Assembly: GCA_002281575.1 (NCBI GenBank)
Contig: NCGN01000010.1
Coordinates: 1-64,000 of the forward strand
Source: Sphingobacteriia bacterium 28-36-52
GTDB taxonomy: Bacteria > Bacteroidota > Bacteroidia > Chitinophagales > Chitinophagaceae
Direction: 5' to 3'
Length of the DNA: 64,000 nucleotides
Shown: piece after piece, positions 16,790 to 24,917 of the stretch
Numbering within the stretch: the stretch's first letter is position 1
Layout of the letters: the number at the start of each line of letters is the position of its first letter
Made by a program: the position numbers and the translations under genes
The notes under the pieces: model-generated
Told to the model about the DNA's origin: nothing
The model's input: only the letters and a program-made list of their open reading frames with translations
Database searches by the model: none

Positions 16790-18394
16790 TCATGAAAGAA
16801 AATAATTAATGTCCTTTATTTGATACCCTTTTGGTAATAGAAAACCATCAATAAAAATAGTTGGAGTGTATTCGATTTTCACCTTTTCACACCAATCCTT
16901 CATTTGATTGATTTTGTCTGTTTGTTTATCTAGTTCTCCATTCATTGGGTATTTGTTGGCAAAAACATCATAATTCTTTTCTTTAGCTAAATACCAATCA
17001 TCTAATGCTTTATGAGTAGTAGGTTCATTGCCCTTTTCTGCAATAGCCAATAAATGTTTAACAGGTTTTGCACCTCTATCATTCTCCTGATTAGTTGCTG
17101 TAAAAATTATTTGTGCCTTTACATCTGGGTTCAATTCAATAATTTTCTCTAACTCAGGATGTGCTGTTGCACAAGGGCCACAATAGGGGTTACAGACTTT
17201 AATAATCGTATGTTTTGCATTGGGGTTACCAATAGTTATACCCAATTCACTCGTAGAATGATCAAAAATAGATGGCTGTTTTTTAAGCAATGACCAAAAT
17301 ATATCATCGTTATACTTTAGCATTGAATAACTTCTCTTTTCATACTTTGCAATCTGTAATCTTTTCAACAAAGGCTTTAACAAAAACCAAGATATTGACG
17401 GTATTAATAAAGCATATAGTGCCAAAATAAAATTGTTTACAAATGCTGCTGTTGTCTCAGAAAAAGATAAACTGTTATTTGTTATAACCAATATTCCTTC
17501 AGTCAATAAAACAGCCTGTACCATTAAGCAGAGTACACACCAATGCTTGGCTACTTTCCACTGGTAATAAATAGAAAAAATGATATAAGGCAGGGCTAAT
17601 AAAGAGAATAGACTTAAAACAGGCAATGCCGTATTAATACCAGCGAGCGCTGAGAATAGTAATGACCCTGCAAAATAAACAAAGCCAACTTCACTCCAGG
17701 TTACCATGCCTCCAAGCGTTGCAGCTTTGGTATTTAAGACAGCACTGCAATTGGCTTTTTGTATGCCTGAACAGATTTGTTTTAATAAAGGGTTGCCTTT
17801 ATCTATATCATACCATAGTAGTAGTACTGATGCAGTTAAGCCTATTAACTTCGCCAATAAATACAATGTGGGCAAAAGGGTAATGGAGCCGTTCATGAAT
17901 GGTATCATCAAGGAAGCCAAAATTCCTAGTGGGATTAAACTATAAACAGCCGTTTTTACATTTGAAGTATTAATCTTTTGTTGGTTATTGATTTCTCCAG
18001 AAAACTCACTTGCTTCAGCAACTAAGATGTTCTCAGACCACTGAGACAAAAATACACTTTTAGCAATCGTTTCTTTTTTGCCCTGTTGGTTTACAATTAG
18101 AATCCCATTTTCTACAACTCCTAACTCTGCTACAAAAACACCTTGTTTAAAGCTTGTAATAAATGGTGTTGGAATCTCTAATAATTTTTCAGCTGAAGTT
18201 TGTATCACTAGATTTTCAACCTTCCAATTATTCAATGAATCTGAAATGGATAAAAAGCTTGGATAGTCTGGATGCGATTGTAAAGTTTCGTTAATCGTTT
18301 CCATGCTTACGTTCACTTTTAGTCCCCTTAAAAAAGCGGAAACAATTAATGGCTGGTTTTCATGTAAACTATTAAATAAAATACCCGATATCAT
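16790..18394 (-). CDS. Fusion of C39-like domain, vitamin K epoxide reductase and thioredoxin
   Basis: 534 aa. Residues about 8-130 look like a C39 peptidase fold (ETLQSHPDYPSFLSISDSLNNW, GILIVNQQGKKETIAKSVFLSQW) but have no cysteine, so this part is probably a non-catalytic peptide-binding domain. About 150-345 is a VKOR membrane domain with C208/C216 and the CVLC centre C286/C289. About 375-534 is a DsbA-like thioredoxin domain with CGPC (C405, C408). VKOR-thioredoxin fusions make disulfides and pass electrons to quinone. In this locus it would oxidise the Cys-rich peptides, the C39-like domain perhaps docking leaders or exporter (inference). Palindrome 58 bp upstream. Confidence 0.85.
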   Translation of the reverse strand: MISGILFNSLHENQPLIVSAFLRGLKVNVSMETINETLQSHPDYPSFLSISDSLNNWKVENLVIQTSAEKLLEIPTPFITSFKQGVFVAELGVVENGILIVNQQGKKETIAKSVFLSQWSENILVAEASEFSGEINNQQKINTSNVKTAVYSLIPLGILASLMIPFMNGSITLLPTLYLLAKLIGLTASVLLLWYDIDKGNPLLKQICSGIQKANCSAVLNTKAATLGGMVTWSEVGFVYFAGSLLFSALAGINTALPVLSLFSLLALPYIIFSIYYQWKVAKHWCVLCLMVQAVLLTEGILVITNNSLSFSETTAAFVNNFILALYALLIPSISWFLLKPLLKRLQIAKYEKRSYSMLKYNDDIFWSLLKKQPSIFDHSTSELGITIGNPNAKHTIIKVCNPYCGPCATAHPELEKIIELNPDVKAQIIFTATNQENDRGAKPVKHLLAIAEKGNEPTTHKALDDWYLAKEKNYDVFANKYPMNGELDKQTDKINQMKDWCEKVKIEYTPTIFIDGFLLPKGYQIKDINYFLS

Positions 18395-18451
18395 AATATC
18401 TAATTATGCAGTAAACATCAAGGTTAATTTTCAAACTAAAAAAAAACAGCG

Positions 18452-18469
18452 GGGGGTATTTTTACCCCC
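18452..18469. promoter_or_regulatory. 18-bp palindrome, copy 4 of 4
   Basis: Extended here to six G and six C (18451-18470). It lies between the divergent VKOR fusion gene (start 18394) and the response regulator gene (start 18591). The minus-strand side contains TTAGTTTG, a near -7 box, about 20 bp downstream of the palindrome. This position makes it a candidate site for the adjacent regulator. Confidence 0.6.
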
Positions 18470-18590
18470 CGAAAAAAACTATTAAAATAAATTAACATAA
18501 GTATTTTTTTTTGTATTTCCTTAATACCTATTTTGCATCAATACAAATATCCCCAAGTGTTTCGTATTAATAGACTGTAAAACGTAAAAC

Positions 18591-19226
18591 ATGCCATCAA
18601 TAATGATGTGTGATGACCATGCTATGGTCATGAACGCAATGGGGGATTTATTAAGAAAGAAGAATTTTAAGGTTATCGCCACTACACTATCTGGTAAAGC
18701 TTGTATTGAAGCCATTCAGAGTGGACTAATTCCAGATGTATTAATTTTAGATATTAGCATGCCCGATACGCCTGGCTATAATGTAGCACTACATGTAAAG
18801 AAGCATTATCCAAATACCAAGATATTAATCTTTTCAATGATAACCGATGAAAATGCGGTTAAGGCAATGATTCGAATTGGTGTGAATGGTTTTGCTTTTA
18901 AAAATATTAACGATAATGAGCTTGTTGAAATTATTCGAAAAATATTAAGCGGTCAAGAATACTATCCACCTGAATTTATTTTTAGCACTGAAGAAATAGA
19001 AACCATTAAGCAGCAAAATTTTCCTTGGGCTGAGCAATTAACGGAAAAGGAAATTCAAACTGCACAGTTACTCGCTTATGATTTTTCAAGAAAACAAGTG
19101 GCAGCAGATATGGGTGTTTCTGCCTCTTCCATTAATAAAAAAATGGAACGGGTCTTTAAAAAAACCAATCAGAAAACAACCGTTGGGGTAATTAATTTTT
19201 TAAAAAAGGTGGGTATCATTCAATAA
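18591..19226 (+). CDS. NarL/LuxR-type response regulator (orphan)
   Basis: 211 aa. The receiver domain (1-120) has D8/D9, phospho-acceptor D54 (LILDISMPD), S82 and K104 (FAFKNIND). The C-terminal LuxR-type helix-turn-helix (about 145-205) contains LTEKEIQTAQLLAYDFSRKQVAADMG. All receiver residues are present. No histidine kinase gene lies in the window. It is divergent from the VKOR fusion gene across a palindrome copy, so it is the prime candidate to control the peptide locus. Binding to the palindrome is inference. Confidence 0.85.
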   Translation: MPSIMMCDDHAMVMNAMGDLLRKKNFKVIATTLSGKACIEAIQSGLIPDVLILDISMPDTPGYNVALHVKKHYPNTKILIFSMITDENAVKAMIRIGVNGFAFKNINDNELVEIIRKILSGQEYYPPEFIFSTEEIETIKQQNFPWAEQLTEKEIQTAQLLAYDFSRKQVAADMGVSASSINKKMERVFKKTNQKTTVGVINFLKKVGIIQ

Positions 19227-19227
19227 A

Positions 19228-19962
19228 TTACCTTTTCTCAAAAAACCACCACAAACGCTTCCTAGGTTTTACCGTATAGTTTTTTCGAACATAAGTGCTG
19301 ATATGGTGGCCTGCTTCATGTACATCATCGGTTAACAAAACCAGCTTTAAATCTTCTTTAGAAATAGTGCCTTGTTCTGCCATGAATGCACAATAATCCA
19401 TTAATGGCTGATAATATTCTTTCCCAAACAATACCATTGGAAAATCATTGATGGTTCTGGTCTGTATCAGGGTTAAAGCTTCATAGAACTCATCCATGGT
19501 GCCAAATCCGCCCGGCAAACAAACGAATGCATAAGAGTATTTCACCAACATTACTTTGCGTACAAAGAAATATTTAAGTGTAATTGATTTGTGCACATAA
19601 GGGTTTTCATGCTGCTCAAAAGGGAGTTTAATATTAATACCCACCGACTGCCCGCCATTTTCAAAAGCACCCCTGTTGGCTGCTTCCATAATGCCTGGAC
19701 CACCCCCTGTTATTGTGGTAAATCCCATTTCTGCAATATGCTTACCTATATCTTGTGCCGCTTTATAATAAGGATGATCTTCTTTGAATCTTGCACTACC
19801 AAATACAGTAACACAGGGTCCTAGAAAATGCAAAAATCGAAACGATTGAATAAATTCTAAAAATACATTCCAAGCAAATTTTAATTCATAAGCCCTCGGC
19901 TTTGGTCCATCTAAATATACTGCTTGTTCTGGGGGAATGATTCTGTCTAACCGTGTCTTCAT
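19228..19962 (-). CDS. LOG-family protein (cytokinin riboside monophosphate phosphoribohydrolase type)
   Basis: 244 aa Rossmann-fold protein of the LOG/TIGR00730 family. GGGPGIMEAANRGAF (86-100) and PGGFGTMDEFYE (150-161) are the nucleotide-binding and catalytic motifs. LOG enzymes hydrolyse nucleoside 5'-monophosphates to base and ribose 5-phosphate; the physiological substrate in Bacteroidota is uncertain. The N-terminal 30 residues before the Rossmann core and a basic C-terminus are usual for the long form. Convergent with the response regulator (1-bp gap), so it probably marks the edge of the peptide locus. Confidence 0.85.
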   Translation of the reverse strand: MKTRLDRIIPPEQAVYLDGPKPRAYELKFAWNVFLEFIQSFRFLHFLGPCVTVFGSARFKEDHPYYKAAQDIGKHIAEMGFTTITGGGPGIMEAANRGAFENGGQSVGINIKLPFEQHENPYVHKSITLKYFFVRKVMLVKYSYAFVCLPGGFGTMDEFYEALTLIQTRTINDFPMVLFGKEYYQPLMDYCAFMAEQGTISKEDLKLVLLTDDVHEAGHHISTYVRKNYTVKPRKRLWWFFEKR

Positions 19963-20038
19963 TTTGACTTACATTTATTACCAAATTCAAATTAATACAT
20001 TCTAACAAGTCTAGCCCGATATTTGTATCAATAATTGT

Positions 20039-21379
20039 ATGCAAAAAACATTTTTTACATTTTGTATGGTTTTTTTTAGCTTGGTTTTTAGCCATGCGCA
20101 ACCTATTATTCAAGCTGGAAATTTCCAATGTATTTCCTTGCACGGCCCTTTAATGTATTATTGGAACAACCCTACCATTGCTTCGCAGTTTACACAAGAC
20201 CTACAGCAACAATTACTTACTAAAAAAGGGTATTCACTTGAAGGAAATAATATTTCTTTTTCGATATTAAAAAACATCAAAGAGTTTAGTACTGCCTCAA
20301 ACAGTTCTACAGCCTCCCCCGTGATCAATATGAAACTGGCGGAATACCCAGCCAGCCTATACCTTAAACAATTTTATCCCGATCAATTAAACGATTCTAG
20401 TCAGCAAGGTATTCAGTCTGTGATCTTAGTAGAAATGAGTATTCAGCACAATGGTACTGCTGAAGTATTCAGTAGAAGTTTAGAAGTCTTTATAAAAAAA
20501 AGCAATTCCATTGGCTTTGGTGTTCCCTTTAATAACTTGCATTTAAGCGCAAAAGGGTTTAGTGAGTTGATGAAAAAATCGGTTGAAATTATTTTAGACA
20601 GCAACAACCTTAATGAACAAATTGAGTTAAAAGCTTCTCCCCCTAGTATGGGTGATAATTTTATTATTGGAGCTATTACCAATATGCCTAAAATTGCCAT
20701 TGAAAGCAAAGGACTGTTCAGTAAATATGCACTCAATGGCAAAACCGAATTAATCAGGTGGGACGAACAACGTTACCTAGAAATTATTTTAAGGGGTAAA
20801 AATAAAACTGTATTGCAGCCTGCGCTGAATAGCATCATAGTAGAAAAGGAAAAAGAGAATCCGCAAGCTGTTTTTGTTTTTCTATTACAAGAAGCCAGGA
20901 ATATTGTTTTAAACCGAAATTATCAATTGGTCATTCCTGCAAGAGTTTCTGGCAACAATAATTCAAGAATCAGCAATATGCCAATTGTAGAACCACTAGA
21001 AGGGAATAACAACTTTATGTTACAAGAAAAAGATACCATTGCCTATTTTAATATTGAAACAGATCAACTGGATAGCACTAAAAAAATTTATCCCTATTTA
21101 TCTAGCAATGGCATTGATAGCAATTCATTAACCAGAATCAACGATTTTAATAATGCAATTAATTTTACTTCGCTGTATTATTTAAAAGGGAAAATTCGTA
21201 ACCAAGCTTTTAGCATTGAAGTAGGAGAATTTTTTAGAGCCATTTATTTAAACAACGAAAGAATTGTTCTACTAAGTGGAGTGCAACAACCCGAAAGGAT
21301 GGTTATCTTTAACCCCAATATTTCAACTGAGTTGATTAACGAATTAATTTTACTCAGTTACAATCGTTTCTTTCAATAA
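20039..21379 (+). CDS. Secreted protein of unknown function
   Basis: 446 aa with a signal peptide (MQKTFFTFCMVFFSLVFSHA, cleavage about residue 20). No motif, membrane segment or cysteine pattern I recognise. The mature part is a mix of helices and strands, with VEMSIQHNGTAEVFSRSLEVFIKK and LYYLKGKIRNQAFSIEVGEFFRAIYLNNE as the most ordered stretches. It lies 5 bp before the exonuclease III gene, likely one operon with it and the DUF4286 gene. Expected location is periplasm or outer-membrane surface. Function unknown. Confidence 0.6.
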   Translation: MQKTFFTFCMVFFSLVFSHAQPIIQAGNFQCISLHGPLMYYWNNPTIASQFTQDLQQQLLTKKGYSLEGNNISFSILKNIKEFSTASNSSTASPVINMKLAEYPASLYLKQFYPDQLNDSSQQGIQSVILVEMSIQHNGTAEVFSRSLEVFIKKSNSIGFGVPFNNLHLSAKGFSELMKKSVEIILDSNNLNEQIELKASPPSMGDNFIIGAITNMPKIAIESKGLFSKYALNGKTELIRWDEQRYLEIILRGKNKTVLQPALNSIIVEKEKENPQAVFVFLLQEARNIVLNRNYQLVIPARVSGNNNSRISNMPIVEPLEGNNNFMLQEKDTIAYFNIETDQLDSTKKIYPYLSSNGIDSNSLTRINDFNNAINFTSLYYLKGKIRNQAFSIEVGEFFRAIYLNNERIVLLSGVQQPERMVIFNPNISTELINELILLSYNRFFQ

Positions 21380-21384
21380 TTTTT

Positions 21385-22152
21385 ATGCGCATTATTTCAT
21401 ACAACGTGAATGGCATCAGAGCTGCCATTAAAAAAGGATTTGACGAATGGCTCCTCTCTGATCCCGCAGACATTATTTGTTTACAAGAAAGCAAAGCCAC
21501 CAAAGAAGACATTGACCATACTGTGTTTGACAAAGCAGGTTACAGTAGTTACTGGTTTACTGCCCAAAAAAAGGGCTACAGTGGTGTGGTAATACTCACT
21601 AAAATAAAACCAGATGCTGTTCATTATGGTAGTGATATGGAACAAAGTGATTTAGAAGGCCGTGTTATTCGGGCAGATTTTGGCGACATCACTATTGTAA
21701 ATGCGTATTATCCTTCTGGCACCAGTGGTGAAGAAAGACAAGCTTATAAATATATATGGCTAAACCAGTTTCAGGTTTTTTTAGATGAATTAAGAAAAAT
21801 GAGGCCTAATTTAATTGTGGTAGGCGATTATAATATTGCGCATGAAGCCATTGATATTCATGATCCTAAAGGCAATAAAAAATCTTCTGGTTTTTTGCCT
21901 GAAGAAAGAGCTTGGATGACCCAGTTTTTAGCCAATGGTTGGGTTGACAGTTTTAGACAATTGCATCCGGAAACTACTGGTGCTTATAGCTGGTGGAGTC
22001 AACGCTTCCCTTCTGTAAGATTGCAAAATAAGGGTTGGCGGATCGATTATATCTGCCTAAGCAATAGCCTTGCTCCTCAATTAAAGGCGGCTGCTATTTA
22101 CCCCGATATTAAACACAGTGACCACTGTCCTATTTATGTTGAAATAAAATAA
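21385..22152 (+). CDS. xth: Exodeoxyribonuclease III
   Basis: 255 aa, full length for ExoIII/AP endonucleases. Motifs: SYNVNGIRAA at the N-terminus, metal ligand E35 in ICLQES, GDYNIAHEAIDI (catalytic Asp/Asn), the RIDYICLS segment and terminal HSDHCPI with the active-site Asp-His. The enzyme cleaves abasic sites and degrades duplex DNA 3' to 5' in base-excision repair. Encoded 5 bp after the unknown secreted protein and 2 bp before the DUF4286 gene, probably in one transcript. Confidence 0.93.
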   Translation: MRIISYNVNGIRAAIKKGFDEWLLSDPADIICLQESKATKEDIDHTVFDKAGYSSYWFTAQKKGYSGVVILTKIKPDAVHYGSDMEQSDLEGRVIRADFGDITIVNAYYPSGTSGEERQAYKYIWLNQFQVFLDELRKMRPNLIVVGDYNIAHEAIDIHDPKGNKKSSGFLPEERAWMTQFLANGWVDSFRQLHPETTGAYSWWSQRFPSVRLQNKGWRIDYICLSNSLAPQLKAAAIYPDIKHSDHCPIYVEIK

Positions 22153-22154
22153 TC

Positions 22155-22460
22155 ATGTATATATATAATGTAACTACCAAAGTAGCCCATGGCATTCATA
22201 CCGATTGGTTTCATTGGATGAAAAATGAACATATTCCTGCGGTGATGGCCACTGGTTGCTTTACCCATTTTCAATTTGTTCGTTTATTAGAAACGGATGA
22301 AGAAGATGGGGTTACTTATGCAGTACAGTACCATGCTGAAGCCAAGGCCAATTATAACCGTTACATTGAATTGCACGCACCCGCTCTGCGTAATGACTCT
22401 ATTCGGAAATGGGGTAACCAAATGATGGCTTTTAGGTCGATTATGCAGGTTGTGAATTGA
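22155..22460 (+). CDS. DUF4286 family protein
   Basis: 101 aa with MYIYNVTTKVAHGIHTDWFHWMK and VTYAVQYHAE, the conserved features of DUF4286, a small alpha-beta (dimeric ferredoxin-like) family common in Bacteroidota. His and Trp residues near the N-terminus are conserved in the family. No function is established. It is the last gene of a probable three-gene unit. Confidence 0.8.
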   Translation: MYIYNVTTKVAHGIHTDWFHWMKNEHIPAVMATGCFTHFQFVRLLETDEEDGVTYAVQYHAEAKANYNRYIELHAPALRNDSIRKWGNQMMAFRSIMQVVN

Positions 22461-22552
22461 GTGTGGATAGTTTTAGAAAACAAATTTGGTATTTAAAAAT
22501 CTTCCTTATATTCCTTTGAAACCCTTTATGGCATTGAATTGCATAAAAAACA

Positions 22553-22583
22553 GCTGAAACGCTTTAATAGCAAGGGTTTCAGC
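22553..22583 (+). other. Hairpin in the DUF4286-HU spacer
   Basis: GCTGAAAC/GTTTCAGC form an 8-bp perfect stem with a 15-nt loop, 93 bp after the DUF4286 stop. No T-run follows, so it is at best a weak terminator. The rest of this 296-bp spacer holds the HU promoter. Confidence 0.35.
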
Positions 22584-22691
22584 AGCTAATCATGTAAATT
22601 GTACACTTTTTATTTTTGTTTCAATTCCTCGTCAACCCTTTATTAATAAGGCTTTTAAGCCAAACTAACTAATCAAAAAAAAGAATAAAAA

Positions 22692-22722
22692 TTTTGTTGG
22701 TAGCTAAAAGCCAATAAATTTG
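22692..22722 (+). promoter_or_regulatory. Bacteroidota-type promoter of the HU gene
   Basis: TTTTG at 22692-22696 and TAAATTTG at 22715-22722 match the -33 and -7 boxes of the primary Bacteroidota sigma factor, with an 18-bp spacer. The start would lie near 22729, giving a leader of about 28 nt before the ATG at 22757. Confidence 0.6.
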
Positions 22723-22756
22723 TTCTGTTATCAAAAAACACTTTAAAAATACATCT

Positions 22757-23026
22757 ATGAACAAAGCTGAATTAATCGCACACTTAGCTGATGATGCGGG
22801 TATCACCAAAACACAAGCAAACGCTACTTTGGATTCTTTTATTGATGCTGTAACTAAAACATTGAAGAAAGGCGATAAAGTAACTTTAGTAGGTTTCGGT
22901 ACTTTCTCTGTATCTAAGCGTGCTGCTCGTACTGGTCGTAACCCTCAAACTGGTGAGACTATTAAGATTAAAGCAAAGAAAGTTGCTAAGTTTAAAGCTG
23001 GTAAAGAATTAAGCGGTAAGTTATAA
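22757..23026 (+). CDS. hup: HU-family DNA-binding protein
   Basis: 89 aa, standard HU length. Starts [21 protein letters not shown] and contains [22 protein letters not shown], the beta-arm signature that wraps around DNA, ending in a Lys-rich strand. HU bends and compacts DNA as a dimer. It has its own promoter upstream and an intrinsic terminator directly downstream, so it is monocistronic and probably highly expressed. Confidence 0.95.
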   Translation: MNKAELIAHLADDAGITKTQANATLDSFIDAVTKTLKKGDKVTLVGFGTFSVSKRAARTGRNPQTGETIKIKAKKVAKFKAGKELSGKL

Positions 23027-23048
23027 TTTTTGCCTTCCAAAAGAATTG

Positions 23049-23075
23049 AACCCCGCTTTCGCGGGGTTTTTCTAT
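23049..23075 (+). terminator. Intrinsic terminator of hup
   Basis: AACCCCGC/GCGGGGTT with a TTTC loop followed by TTTCTATTTTT, 22 bp after the HU stop. Confidence 0.9.
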
Positions 23076-23113
23076 TTTTACACTTTATTAAACAACTTAT
23101 TCAATTATTTATC

Positions 23114-23242
23114 ATGGGTAGAGGTGACAAAAAAACAGCTAAAGGAAAACGTTTCCAAGGGTCTTTCGGTAAGTCTAGACCAGCTAATCCTGTTGCAGCA
23201 AAAAAGGCAGCAGCAAAAAAAGCAGCAACAAAAGCTTCTTAA
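23114..23242 (+). CDS. 30S ribosomal protein bTHX
   Basis: A 42-aa very basic protein starting MGRGDKKTAKGKRFQGSFGK, the signature of the THX/S31e-type ribosomal peptide that fills a cavity in the 30S head in Thermus and is widespread in Bacteroidota. The tail is a run of AAKK repeats. Longer open frames from 23030 and 23046 overlap it but start inside the hup terminator, so the ATG at 23114 is chosen. Hairpins lie on both sides. Confidence 0.85.
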   Translation: MGRGDKKTAKGKRFQGSFGKSRPANPVAAKKAAAKKAATKAS

Positions 23243-23251
23243 TTCAATAAC

Positions 23252-23291
23252 AAGTGGGTCAGTACCGCTATGCGGGGTTGCTGATCCACTT
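23252..23291. terminator. Terminator between bTHX and the convergent aminotransferase gene
   Basis: AAGTGG and CCACTT form the outer stem, TCAG/CTGA continues it after one mismatch, and CCGC/GCGG form an inner hairpin. It lies between convergent genes and probably serves both; T-runs are weak. Confidence 0.6.
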
Positions 23292-23297
23292 ATTGTA

Positions 23298-24623
23298 TTA
23301 TCCTTTTACGCCAGACGCAATTTTTTCCATTGCAACCACTAATACGTCTAAGTCGGCTATTCTTGTGTATACATGCGGCGTTATTCTTACACAACTGATA
23401 TTCTCCCATACAATGCCAACGGTATGTATTTTATAGGTATTGTACAACTGCTGGTCTAATTGTGCCGGTGTTAAGCCTTTGATACTTACTCCACAAATAG
23501 CACAGGAATACCCTGGTTTTAATGAAGTGTGTAACTGAACGCCTGGTATATTTTGTACCCGCGTTGCCCAATAATTTTTTAAAAACCGAATGCGCTCTTC
23601 TTTTCTTTTACTTCCTATTGCTGTATGAAATGCAATGGCTTCCCCAATACCTTGTTCTATTGGAAAGCTACGCGTACCAAGGGTTTCAAACTTTCTAATG
23701 TCTGGGCTTTGGGGTTTATCGTTGCATACCAGTGGCCATATTTTAGAGATATGTTCTTTCTTTATCCATAACATACCCGAGCCTATTGGAGCACTTAAAA
23801 ATTTATGCAAGCTTGTTCCAAAATAATCACATTCTAAATCGGGTATAGCAAAGTCGAGCAAACCAAAAGAATGCGCTCCATCTACTATTACTTCTAACCC
23901 TTTGCGATGTGCCATTTGACATATTTTCTTAACAGGCAGAATTTGTCCTACCCAATTAATGATATGGGTAATATGTAGAATTTTAGTTCTGGGTGTGATG
24001 GCTTGTTCAAATGCTTTCACAATGGTTTCGTCGTCTTCAATTGGAAAATCAAAACTGATTTGCTTGTACACGATGCCGTCTCGTAATGCCCGTTGACGCC
24101 ATGCCTGTATCATATTGGGGTAGTCTTGCTTGGTTCCAATTACTTCATCGCCTTTTTGCAAATTAAGTCCAAAAATGACTGTATTCAGCGCTTCGGTGGC
24201 ATTTCTATTCACCGCAATTTCCTCGGGCGAACATCCTGCCAACAATGCCAGTTTTTGCCTAAGTGGTTCTCTACCTTGGTCTAAAATCCGCCACATAAAA
24301 TAGGAAGGACCCTGATTAGACAATTGATTGTATCGCTCTACTGCTTGTTGCACCACGCTTGGCGATGGACTCACCCCGCCATTATTCAGGTTGATGAAAT
24401 TAGAGGGCACCGTATAAGCTTGTTGTATCACCTGCCAGTAATCTTCGTCTGAAGCAGCAAGAATAGGATTGTCTGAAGTGATGGCAGCCGCCGCTTTAAA
24501 TTGTGCAGCTTGTAATTGGTTGAAAAAGCCATAACCAGCAAATACGCCGGCCATTGCGCCTGCTTTCTTGATGAAATTCCTTCTTGGCTCCACGAGTTTA
24601 ATTTTAACGCTTAAGTTAAACAT
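23298..24623 (-). CDS. Class V PLP-dependent aminotransferase, Tat-exported
   Basis: 441 aa. The N-terminus has a twin-arginine signal (EPRRNFIKKAGAMAG, then a hydrophobic stretch ending LQAAQ), so the protein is probably exported folded. The rest is a class V aminotransferase fold like isopenicillin N epimerase or cysteine desulfurase: NRNATEALN, VDGAHSFG, and the PLP lysine in TSLHKFLSAPIGSG. The substrate is unknown. A tatC gene is present at 41657. A periplasmic PLP enzyme of this type is found in many Bacteroidota. Confidence 0.82.
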   Translation of the reverse strand: MFNLSVKIKLVEPRRNFIKKAGAMAGVFAGYGFFNQLQAAQFKAAAAITSDNPILAASDEDYWQVIQQAYTVPSNFINLNNGGVSPSPSVVQQAVERYNQLSNQGPSYFMWRILDQGREPLRQKLALLAGCSPEEIAVNRNATEALNTVIFGLNLQKGDEVIGTKQDYPNMIQAWRQRALRDGIVYKQISFDFPIEDDETIVKAFEQAITPRTKILHITHIINWVGQILPVKKICQMAHRKGLEVIVDGAHSFGLLDFAIPDLECDYFGTSLHKFLSAPIGSGMLWIKKEHISKIWPLVCNDKPQSPDIRKFETLGTRSFPIEQGIGEAIAFHTAIGSKRKEERIRFLKNYWATRVQNIPGVQLHTSLKPGYSCAICGVSIKGLTPAQLDQQLYNTYKIHTVGIVWENISCVRITPHVYTRIADLDVLVVAMEKIASGVKG

Positions 24624-24668
24624 TATCCTCAGAAAACGGTTATATCTTTGTGCTTTAATACACAGAAT

Positions 24669-24914
24669 ATGAAGAAGAAAGGGCTGTTTTTATTGTTGAT
24701 CTTGGTTTTTCTTTTGGCAACTGAATCTATTCAAGCCCAGTGTTCTATTTGTACCAAAACCGCTTCTCAATTAGGTGAAGGACCGGCAAAAGCCTTGAAC
24801 TCTGCCATTATTTACCTAGCATTTGCGCCTATTGCCATCATGGGCTTTATTGGTTTCCGTTGGTGGAAAAAAGAACAAACCATTATTGCGGCTGAGGAAG
24901 GAAAAACGCTGTAG
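24669..24914 (+). CDS. Small membrane protein with CSIC motif
   Basis: 81 aa from the ATG at 24669. Signal peptide (MKKKGLFLLLILVFLLATESIQA), then QCSICTKTASQLGEGPAKALN, one membrane helix (IIYLAFAPIAIMGFIGF) and a short charged tail. The CSIC pair faces the periplasm and could bind metal or form a disulfide. Function unknown. The stop is only 3 bp from the convergent TlpA gene. Confidence 0.65.
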   Translation: MKKKGLFLLLILVFLLATESIQAQCSICTKTASQLGEGPAKALNSAIIYLAFAPIAIMGFIGFRWWKKEQTIIAAEEGKTL

Positions 24915-24917
24915 AAC

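Noticed and set aside
1182..18469. The G5/C5 palindrome as a simple intrinsic terminator
   Set aside because: No consistent T-run follows on either strand, and three of four copies sit in upstream regions 58-101 bp from starts. Copy 3, directly after the HlyD stop, keeps the possibility open there.
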